Below are positions 1-4,923 of a stretch of DNA of 5,063 nt, in pieces. Below the pieces are notes generated by a model that worked only from the letters and a program-made list of their open reading frames with translations, made no database searches and was not told where the DNA came from. The stretch's first letter is position 1, and every line of letters begins with the position of its first letter. The DNA comes from Actinomycetota bacterium (GTDB lineage: Bacteria; Actinomycetota; Acidimicrobiia; Acidimicrobiales; SZUA-35): the NCBI GenBank assembly GCA_027730885.1, contig JAQCHM010000272.1, positions 1 to 5,063 on the forward strand, in the 5' to 3' direction. The translations under genes were made by a program, and so were the position numbers.

Positions 1-423
1 GGGAACGATCGAGCCGGCACGACCCTCCCACACCGTGCCGAAGCGATCGATCAACACGTTGTAGGCGATGTCGGGCCAGCCCTTCTCGGCACTCGCGTGG
101 AAGGCGTGGAAACCCTGAAGGATCCCAACCACGCCGGATGGCTCATAGTCGTTCGAGGAGGCCGAATGGTGAACCAACAGGAAGCGGACATCGGGCTCGT
201 CGGCGATCGGGCCCAATGGTGGGCGGCTGTCGTTCGCCCACGCCGCACGAGGCTGGACGATCAGGCCGGGAACCACCTCGACCGGATCGGCCGTTCGGAA
301 CGAGCGAGGAGTGGGCACACGGATCGGGAGCAGCGCGATCAGACCCAACGCGGTGCCGCCGCCCAGAAGCGTCCGGCGTGACACCCTCGTCACCGGAGAC
401 GCGGGGCCGCACAGTTCACACAC
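1..423 (-). CDS. Tat-exported PGRP/amidase-2 domain protein, N-terminal part (runs off left edge)
   Basis: Translating the minus strand from the GTG at 423 gives 141 residues that run off the window in frame. Residues 15-20 (SRRTLL) form a twin-arginine motif, followed by a glycine/leucine-rich hydrophobic stretch (21-34), so export through Tat is expected. From about residue 52 the protein matches the peptidoglycan recognition/amidase_2 fold: FLLVHHSAS (81-89) carries the first zinc-ligand histidine, and WPDIAYNVLIDRFG (116-129) followed by WEGRAG (132-137) is the core with the conserved tyrosine. Family members cleave the N-acetylmuramoyl-L-alanine bond of peptidoglycan or only bind it; the C-terminal zinc ligands lie outside the window, so activity cannot be judged. 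The start is uncertain. GTG at 423 is preferred because a TAGAGA hexamer lies six bases upstream; GTG at 393 or 384 would still keep the Tat motif but has no ribosome-binding site. With the longer start the protein begins with a CxxC (C2, C5). Confidence 0.86.
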   Translation of the reverse strand, partial: MCELCGPASPVTRVSRRTLLGGGTALGLIALLPIRVPTPRSFRTADPVEVVPGLIVQPRAAWANDSRPPLGPIADEPDVRFLLVHHSASSNDYEPSGVVGILQGFHAFHASAEKGWPDIAYNVLIDRFGTVWEGRAGSIVP

Positions 424-435
424 GCCTCTTCTCTA
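423..435 (-). promoter_or_regulatory. Probable leaderless-type promoter (-10 element) of the PGRP/amidase gene
   Basis: On the minus strand a TAGAGA hexamer (435-430) is followed by six bases and then GTG (423-421), placing the expected transcription start on the start codon. The last base of the hexamer is A instead of the preferred T, so it is a weaker match than the other three promoters here. No -35 element is apparent. It shares its TA step with the opposing promoter. Confidence 0.45.
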
Positions 436-446
436 CCCTTGGGTGA
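434..446 (+). promoter_or_regulatory. Probable leaderless promoter of the threonine/serine dehydratase gene
   Basis: TACCCT (434-439) fits the TANNNT -10 pattern of actinobacterial promoters. It is followed by six bases and ATG at 446, so the mRNA would begin at or next to the start codon. No purine-rich ribosome-binding site precedes the ATG, which agrees with leaderless translation. No clear -35 hexamer is seen upstream, where the sequence is already inside the divergent gene. Confidence 0.6.
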
Positions 447-1417
447 TGGACGAGTTCTCCGGCGGCCCACCCCTCCCCGAGCCTGCCGACATTCGGGCCG
501 CGCAGCGGAGGCTGCGCCCATTGGTGCGAACCACCCCCGTGCTCACGGTTCCCGGCGCCGAGTTCGGCCTCGACGACTCCGTGACCGTCCATCTGAAGCT
601 GGAGCACTTGCAACACACCGGCTCATTCAAGGCCCGGGGGGCGGCCAACGCCCTCATCTCCCCCCTCGAGCGGCCGCACCGCGTCGTCGCCGCGTCGGGC
701 GGCAACCACGGCGTGGCCGTGGCGTGGGCGGCTCAGCGCCTCGGGGTTCTCGCTGACATCTTCGTCCCCAGTATCGCCTCACCGGCCAAGGTCGAACGAC
801 TGGTGTCCTACGGAGCGCAGGTCCATGTGGTCGGCTCGGTTTACCAAGACGCTCTGGACGCAAGCACCAAGTTCGTGACCGAGTCCGGCGCGCACGCGGT
901 TCATGCCTACGACGACCCCGAGGTCGTGGCCGGCGCGGGCACGGTCGGCTGTGAGCTCAGCGACACGCTCGGCCCGTTGGATCACGTCGTGGTCGCCTGC
1001 GGAGGCGGCGGCCTCGCCGGGGGGCTCGCCGCTTGGTTCGGCCGCTCGGGCCCGGCGCTTCACGTGGTCGAGACCGAAGGAACCGCAACCTTCAGCGCCG
1101 CAGTGGAAGCGGGTGAGCCGGTGTCCATCGAGGTGCACGGAGTCGCGGCCGACGCTCTCGGCGCCACGAGACTCGGCGACATCGGCTGGCGGTCCCTGCA
1201 GGCGGTCAACGCCGACAGCCTCCTGGTGACCGACGACGAGGTTGTCGCGGCGCGAGCTTGGCTCTGGGATGGCTTCCGCCTGCTGATCGAACCGGCGGCT
1301 GCGGTAGCCGTCGCCGCGGCGCGCAGCGGTCGGATGGACCTGACGCCGAGATCCGACGGCTTGACTGCGGTCGCCATCATCCTCTGCGGTGCCAACACAC
1401 CCCTCAGTCCGCTCTGA
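446..1417 (+). CDS. PLP-dependent threonine/serine dehydratase (fold-type II), no ACT domain
   Basis: A 323-residue cytoplasmic enzyme of the threonine ammonia-lyase/serine dehydratase family, which deaminates L-threonine to 2-oxobutanoate or L-serine to pyruvate. Visible landmarks are the PLP-binding lysine K62 in GSFKARGAANAL (59-70), the substrate loop ASGGNHG (83-89), the phosphate-binding glycine loop CGGGGLAGGL (185-194), IEPAAA (281-286) and the closing CGANT (314-318). The chain ends after the catalytic domain, so it is the short form without the regulatory ACT domain of biosynthetic IlvA; feedback control by isoleucine is not expected. The loop has G85 where serine racemases have their second catalytic serine, which argues against a racemase. 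ATG 446 is preferred over GTG 443 because of the -10 spacing. It diverges from the amidase gene and is not in an operon here. Exact substrate (threonine, serine, 3-hydroxyaspartate or a hydroxyectoine intermediate) cannot be fixed from sequence. Confidence 0.92.
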   Translation: MDEFSGGPPLPEPADIRAAQRRLRPLVRTTPVLTVPGAEFGLDDSVTVHLKLEHLQHTGSFKARGAANALISPLERPHRVVAASGGNHGVAVAWAAQRLGVLADIFVPSIASPAKVERLVSYGAQVHVVGSVYQDALDASTKFVTESGAHAVHAYDDPEVVAGAGTVGCELSDTLGPLDHVVVACGGGGLAGGLAAWFGRSGPALHVVETEGTATFSAAVEAGEPVSIEVHGVAADALGATRLGDIGWRSLQAVNADSLLVTDDEVVAARAWLWDGFRLLIEPAAAVAVAAARSGRMDLTPRSDGLTAVAIILCGANTPLSPL

Positions 1418-1433
1418 CGCGGCCGTGATGAGG

Positions 1434-2285
1434 TCAGTGTGTCGCGAGCGAGCGCACCGCCGCCGCGACGGCTTGCTGGGCCAGGAGGCGCAGGTGGAAC
1501 GAATCGGCCTCGACCTCGCCCGTCGCGACCGCAACCAGGGCATCGCCGTCGGCCGACGTGTGCGCGGGCAGCAGCGAACGGGAAAGACCGTCGTGGCCGC
1601 TCTGGGCCAGCCAATGACACAGCGTCTTGTCGGCTTTCGCGTTGGTGACGATGACGCCGATGGTGGTATTCGTGGGGTCGGTGGGTGTCGATGACGCAGG
1701 CGGGCCGATGTCGGCCACGCTCGTCCCGTCGTCGATGAACCCGACGGCATTCACCGCGATCAACGCGCTGACGATCAGCTCGCCGCTGCGATAGGTTGCG
1801 GCACCCAGTCCGCCCGGGGTGGCCAGGTCTCGCCCGGCCCATTTACCGACCGTCGCCCCGGTACCGGCACCGATGGAGCCGAGTTGGCCAGGCTCCGACG
1901 ACGCCGACTCGGCCGCAGCTCGACCGTTGGCTGCGGTCGGCCTCACCAAGCCATCGCCGACCCCCAAGTCGTACAGGCTCATGCCGACCACGATTGGAAC
2001 TCGGCCGTGCGCGGTCTTGAAGCCCCGACCCTGCTCCTCCAACCACTCGACGACACCGGTCCCGGCCGCCAGTCCGAACGCGGACCCGCCCGAAAGCACG
2101 ACCGCGTCGATGGTGGCGACGGTGCGGAGCGGGTCGAGCAACGCGAACTCGCGGGTCGCCGGCGCGCCGCCACGGATCTCGCCCGAAGCGACCGACCCTT
2201 TGGGAAACACGACGACCGTGCACCCGGTACGAGCCTCGACGTCGGTCCAGTGACCAACCAAAACCCCAGGAACATCGGTGATCAT
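1434..2285 (-). CDS. P1-family peptidase (DmpA/BapA-like N-terminal-nucleophile aminopeptidase)
   Basis: A 283-residue member of MEROPS family S58/P1, relatives of L-aminopeptidase/D-esterase DmpA and beta-peptidyl aminopeptidase BapA. These enzymes cut themselves in two and use the newly exposed Ser/Thr as N-terminal nucleophile. Seen here: ITDVPGVLVGHWTD at the N-terminus (2-15), LSGGSAFGLAAGTGV (64-78), GAGTGATVGKW (139-149), AVNAVGFI (177-184) with the conserved asparagine N179, and NTTIGVIVTNA (206-216). Aligning that last block with the DmpA self-cleavage site puts cleavage between N206 and T207, with T207 as nucleophile, as in related actinobacterial proteins carrying NTT. The C-terminal HTSADGDALVAVATG (242-256) also fits. 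The chain is shorter than DmpA (about 375 residues) and has no signal peptide, so it is probably cytoplasmic. Its ATG overlaps the RES toxin stop as ATGA, and a TACAGT hexamer lies six bases before the ATG, so it may be both coupled to the toxin and independently transcribed. The substrate is unknown. Confidence 0.92.
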   Translation of the reverse strand: MITDVPGVLVGHWTDVEARTGCTVVVFPKGSVASGEIRGGAPATREFALLDPLRTVATIDAVVLSGGSAFGLAAGTGVVEWLEEQGRGFKTAHGRVPIVVGMSLYDLGVGDGLVRPTAANGRAAAESASSEPGQLGSIGAGTGATVGKWAGRDLATPGGLGAATYRSGELIVSALIAVNAVGFIDDGTSVADIGPPASSTPTDPTNTTIGVIVTNAKADKTLCHWLAQSGHDGLSRSLLPAHTSADGDALVAVATGEVEADSFHLRLLAQQAVAAAVRSLATH

Positions 2286-2944
2286 CGAGCCACTGTAGAT
2301 CCGTCCCCGCCGGGCCACGGCACGACCGGGACGTCGAAGGGAATCGGCACGACCGTGATCCCCCACCGTCGCAGGTCCGCAGCCACGGTGCCCCCTTCGC
2401 TCGCCGTCGTCTGCCAATCCCAACCGTAGGGAGGGTGCTCTCCCGCCAGCCCCCACAGCGTGAGCGTTCGATGCCGCCCGGTGACGTCGTGACGCGGAAG
2501 GGCCAGGACGGCCGGGAAGCCGGCCCGGTCCAGGGCGGCGGACCAGGCTCGCGTCAGACGCCGATTGGTGGTCGTGTGGATCTCCGCCGTGAGGCCAAAC
2601 CGTCGAGCGGCTTTGACCGGCAGATTGGCGACACGCTCGAGCGCTCGAGGCAATGGCGCCGCGGTGAGGCTGAATCGATCGATGAGCTCGCCGGGGATCA
2701 GACGCACTGGTCGTCGGGCCAACGTTTCGAGAACCGCGATGACCGGTTCGAGAGCCCAGTAGGAAGCACCGCGTGGTGGCACGAGATCGAAGCGGTTCCC
2801 GCCGGGACCATCCTCAGGCGTGCTCGCGAACCAGAAGGGCCCGAGGGCCCGAGGGTGCAGGCGGTAGATGGTGCGGCCCTCGTTCAGCGACCGAGCGGGG
2901 AAACCATCGAGCTCCGCTGGGTCCGGTGGCCAGGCCACATCCAT
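2282..2944 (-). CDS. RES-domain toxin of a RES-Xre type II toxin-antitoxin system (MbcT-like)
   Basis: A 220-residue RES-domain protein. Characterised RES toxins such as MbcT degrade cellular NAD+ and are held in check by the antitoxin encoded just upstream, the arrangement seen here. Sequence support: TIYRLHP (25-31) with the conserved arginine R28, FWFASTP (37-43), then ASYWALEPVIAVLETL (60-75) containing Y62 and the conserved glutamate E73. The third RES position is unusual: the segment that normally reads like SRHD is LPRHD here (149-153), with proline 150 replacing serine. The C-terminal WGITVVPIPFDVP (194-206) is part of a longer tail. The start at ATG 2944 lies 13 bases after the antitoxin stop and lacks a strong ribosome-binding site. 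A GTG at 2965, overlapping the antitoxin stop by eight bases (GTGGCTGA) and adding seven residues, is a real alternative. The TGA stop overlaps the ATG of the P1 peptidase. Activity with P150 cannot be assumed. Confidence 0.92.
   Translation of the reverse strand: MDVAWPPDPAELDGFPARSLNEGRTIYRLHPRALGPFWFASTPEDGPGGNRFDLVPPRGASYWALEPVIAVLETLARRPVRLIPGELIDRFSLTAAPLPRALERVANLPVKAARRFGLTAEIHTTTNRRLTRAWSAALDRAGFPAVLALPRHDVTGRHRTLTLWGLAGEHPPYGWDWQTTASEGGTVAADLRRWGITVVPIPFDVPVVPWPGGDGSTVAR
2285..2297 (-). promoter_or_regulatory. Probable leaderless promoter of the P1 peptidase, inside the end of the RES gene
   Basis: On the minus strand TACAGT (2297-2292) fits TANNNT and is followed by six bases and the ATG at 2285. 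No ribosome-binding site is evident in those six bases. No -35 hexamer is visible. Because the element lies within the last codons of the RES toxin gene, it would give the peptidase a transcript free of the toxin-antitoxin message. Confidence 0.5.
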
Positions 2945-2957
2945 GTCGGACTCAGAC

Positions 2958-3470
2958 TCAGCCACGCAGGCCGGCGGCAAGGTCTCGCACCGCCAGCAAC
3001 ACCGGAGGCAGGTCGCCGTGGCGAAGCGCGTCGATGGGCGACCGCCCACCCAGCCCGGGGTCAGTAGTCGTGAACCACGACGCCACGTACCAGCCTTCTA
3101 CGTCGTCGGGCGCGATGACCGTGAGGGCCTCGGGAAGGCCACGCAGGACTTGCCTGCCATCGAACTGGAAGGCGGGGTAGACGAGGCGTCCCGAGCCGGT
3201 GCGAAGGCCGAGGAGTCGATGCCTGCGAACTCGATCGCTGACCGCCTGCCTGGTGATGTCACCGAGTAGCGCCCGGACACCATCGGAATCGAAGAACGGC
3301 CCCGCTGCATCGTTCCACAGCGTGCCAGCCACCGCCCCGAGCGCCGCGATACTGCCAACGCGCACCGGGTCACCTGCGGCGCCCCGCACACCCAGGAGAT
3401 CAGCGAGGGCCGCCTCGAAAGCGCGGGAAGCATCGTCGATCCATCGCGATGTCGTGGCCGAACCTGTCAT
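2958..3470 (-). CDS. Xre/MbcA/ParS-like antitoxin with DUF2384 C-terminal toxin-binding domain
   Basis: A 170-residue antitoxin for the RES toxin that follows 13 bases later. The central part reads ITRQAVSDRVRRHRLLGLR (about residues 78-96), a helix-turn-helix-like stretch with the recognition-helix pattern QAVSDRV, followed by the LVYPAFQFDG segment typical of actinobacterial MbcA-like proteins. The C-terminal TTDPGLGGRSPIDALRHGD (about 136-154) is the hallmark of the DUF2384/ParS toxin-binding domain, which blocks the NAD+ site of the RES partner. It should bind its own promoter; four CTTGA repeats just upstream are candidate operator sites. ATG 3470 is chosen because a TACGCT hexamer lies six bases before it. 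The frame stays open to a TTG at 3515 that overlaps the NnrE/NnrD stop, but that start would place the promoter and repeats inside the gene. The N-terminal about 60 residues are not recognised. Confidence 0.9.
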   Translation of the reverse strand: MTGSATTSRWIDDASRAFEAALADLLGVRGAAGDPVRVGSIAALGAVAGTLWNDAAGPFFDSDGVRALLGDITRQAVSDRVRRHRLLGLRTGSGRLVYPAFQFDGRQVLRGLPEALTVIAPDDVEGWYVASWFTTTDPGLGGRSPIDALRHGDLPPVLLAVRDLAAGLRG

Positions 3471-3506
3471 GGCCGGAGCGTAGTCAAGATGGTCAAGGTC
3501 TATCAA
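3470..3506 (-). promoter_or_regulatory. Probable leaderless promoter of the toxin-antitoxin operon
   Basis: TACGCT (3482-3477) is a TANNNT -10 hexamer followed by six bases and the antitoxin ATG at 3470. Upstream, TTGATA (3506-3501) is a good -35 match with an 18-base spacer; the nearby TTGACC (3496-3491) is too close to serve this -10. This is the only promoter in the window with a convincing -35. It lies in the 41 bases between the NnrE/NnrD stop and the antitoxin start. Confidence 0.65.
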
Positions 3507-3516
3507 GGCCGTCAAG
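3483..3516 (-). repeat. Four direct CTTGA repeats over the antitoxin promoter, candidate operator
   Basis: On the plus strand TCAAG occurs at 3484-3488, 3493-3497, 3503-3507 and 3512-3516, with gaps of 4, 5 and 4 bases. On the minus strand these read CTTGA, three of them as CTTGAC and one as CTTGAT. The near-helical spacing and overlap with the -35 region suggest binding by an autoregulating antitoxin. The outermost copy overlaps the NnrE/NnrD stop codon. Some of the copies resemble -35 hexamers, so part of the pattern could be promoter sequence. Confidence 0.6.
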
Positions 3517-4882
3517 AAGCATCTGACAGGACCGCGCTGACCAAACCGGGGAGGTCGCCCGCCATTAGACCGACCTCGGGTCCGCGTCTGGCCGCCAAGC
3601 CGTGCACGCTGGTGGCCAGGGCGGCGGCCCTTGCGGGTTCGAGGCCGAGAGCGAGCGCGGCGCCGATCACACCGGACAGGACATCACCCGAACCAGCCGT
3701 GGCCAACCGCGCATCTCCCGAGGTGCTGAGGATCGTGGAACCGTCGGGCGATGCAATCAGCGTCGTCGGTCCCTTCAGCAGCACGACGGCCGACGACGCA
3801 ACCGCCATCGACTCGACCGAGTCCAGCCGGTCTGCGAGTCGCCCACCCATGCGAACGAACTCGCCGTCGTGAGGCGTCAAGACCGGCGGGATGGTGCGCG
3901 AAGCCCAGACGGATCGCCCTTCGCCAACGACACCCAGTGCGTGCAGACCGCCGGCGTCGACAACCACGGTGCCGGGCCACCGCTCGACCGCGACGGCAAC
4001 TTGCTCACGTTGGCGCTCGTCGGTCGCCAGACCCGGGCCCAACACCAAGGCACCGAACCGACCGGCGTCCCGCAGCACCTCGTCGGCCCACTCGAGGCCG
4101 ATCGGGTGACCGACGACCTCCATCAGCGACGACGCGGCCCGCTCCAGTCCCGGAATCGACAGCCGCACGTACCCCGCGCCGGCCCGGGCCGCCCCGAGAG
4201 CCGCCAGTCGGGGAGCGCCCTCCAAACCGGCCGAGCCGCCGATGACCCAGACCGCGCTGCGCCACTTGTGAGCTGTCCCGGAGCGGCGTGGCCACGCCAC
4301 GGCTGCCTCACCTTCGTCAAGCAAGAACCTGTTGACGTTCTCCGACGCCGGTACCCGAAGGCCGATGTCCGCCACCGTCACGTTCCCGACGAACTCTGCG
4401 CCGGGGTGCAAGAACAGGCCGGGCTTGGGCGCGACGAAGGTGACGGTCTCGATCGCGCGGAACGGCACTCCGGAAACGGCACCGGTCAGGCCATCTACGC
4501 CGGACGGAATGTCCACCGCCAGCACCGGAGCATCCGTCGACGGGGCGTGGAAGGTCCCCCGAAAGCCGGTCCCGTAACAGGCGTCGACGACCAGGTCGAT
4601 CGGGTGCTGTCTGTTCGCCGGGAAGGACGCGGGCAGGGCGTCGGCCCCATGGACCTCGCATCGGGCACCCCATCGTTCCAGGACACGGGCAGCCACCCGG
4701 CCATCGGCCCCGTTGTTGCCCTTGCCGACCAGCACCGCAATGCGTCGGCCGTAGGTTCCACCGAGTATTCGTCTGGCCGCCGAGGCCACCGCCCAGCCGG
4801 CTCGTTCAATGAGGACTTCGAGTGGCTCGACCGCTCCGGCGTCGATGCGTCGCATCTGCTCGGGGGTGACCACCGGGATCAT
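3512..4882 (-). CDS. nnrE-nnrD fusion: Bifunctional NAD(P)H-hydrate epimerase / ADP-dependent NAD(P)HX dehydratase
   Basis: A 456-residue repair enzyme that rescues NADH and NADPH damaged by hydration. The N-terminal NnrE (YjeF_N) domain, about 1-200, interconverts R- and S-NAD(P)HX; the C-terminal ribokinase-like NnrD domain, about 205-455, dehydrates S-NAD(P)HX using ADP or ATP. NnrE signs: GKGNNGADG (53-61), VVDACYGTGFRG (98-109), AVDIPSGVDG (122-131) and FVAPKPGLFLHPGAEFVG (149-166). NnrD signs: HKWRSAVWVIGGSAG (205-219), GAPRLAALGAARAGAGYV (222-239), LVLGPG (279-284), LTPHDGEF (335-342), VVLLKGPTTLIA (366-377) and TAGSGDVLSG (395-404) with the catalytic aspartate D400. The length is a little under the 500 or so of E. 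coli YjeF. Small departures are GNNGADG where GNNGGDG is usual and DAGGL (309-313) where DADGL or DADAL is common. ATG 4882 gives the standard IPVVTPEQMRRID opening; GGAG lies 11 bases upstream (4897-4894). It probably shares an operon with the gene to its right. Confidence 0.95.
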   Translation of the reverse strand: MIPVVTPEQMRRIDAGAVEPLEVLIERAGWAVASAARRILGGTYGRRIAVLVGKGNNGADGRVAARVLERWGARCEVHGADALPASFPANRQHPIDLVVDACYGTGFRGTFHAPSTDAPVLAVDIPSGVDGLTGAVSGVPFRAIETVTFVAPKPGLFLHPGAEFVGNVTVADIGLRVPASENVNRFLLDEGEAAVAWPRRSGTAHKWRSAVWVIGGSAGLEGAPRLAALGAARAGAGYVRLSIPGLERAASSLMEVVGHPIGLEWADEVLRDAGRFGALVLGPGLATDERQREQVAVAVERWPGTVVVDAGGLHALGVVGEGRSVWASRTIPPVLTPHDGEFVRMGGRLADRLDSVESMAVASSAVVLLKGPTTLIASPDGSTILSTSGDARLATAGSGDVLSGVIGAALALGLEPARAAALATSVHGLAARRGPEVGLMAGDLPGLVSAVLSDAS

Positions 4883-4923
4883 CGGGGATCCGGCTCCACG
4901 AGGTGCGTGACCGGTTCGTTCAC
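4879..4923 (-). other. Possible 14-codon coupling mini-ORF between the right-edge gene and nnrE-nnrD
   Basis: GTG at 4923 shares GTGA with the stop of the upstream gene, and the mini-ORF ends in TGA (4881-4879), sharing ATGA with the nnrE-nnrD start. Its 14 residues (VNEPVTHLVEPDPR) resemble nothing known to me. It would bridge the otherwise uncoupled 37-base gap by termination and re-initiation. It may well be chance. Confidence 0.2.

Noticed and set aside
1441..1469. Inverted repeat GTCGCG ... CGCGAC near the convergent gene ends, considered as a terminator
   Set aside because: The stem is only six pairs with a 17-base loop and no T-tract on either strand, and it lies within the coding end of the P1 peptidase.
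779..1750. A 323-codon minus-strand open frame crossing the dehydratase and P1 peptidase genes
   Set aside because: It overlaps two well-supported genes in other frames and its translation is arginine/proline/serine-rich without any motif.
2634..2649. Tandem CGCTCGAG pair in the RES gene
   Set aside because: It is a short GC-rich duplication encoding part of PRALERV; likely chance from codon bias.
2837..2852. Tandem GGGCCCGA pair in the RES gene
   Set aside because: It is only two copies of eight bases, stays in frame as ordinary coding sequence for a segment containing RALGP, and shows no regulatory context.
3470..3515. TTG 3515 as the antitoxin start, overlapping the nnrE-nnrD stop
   Set aside because: The extra 15 codons consist mostly of the CTTGA repeats and promoter, and the -10 spacing points to ATG 3470.
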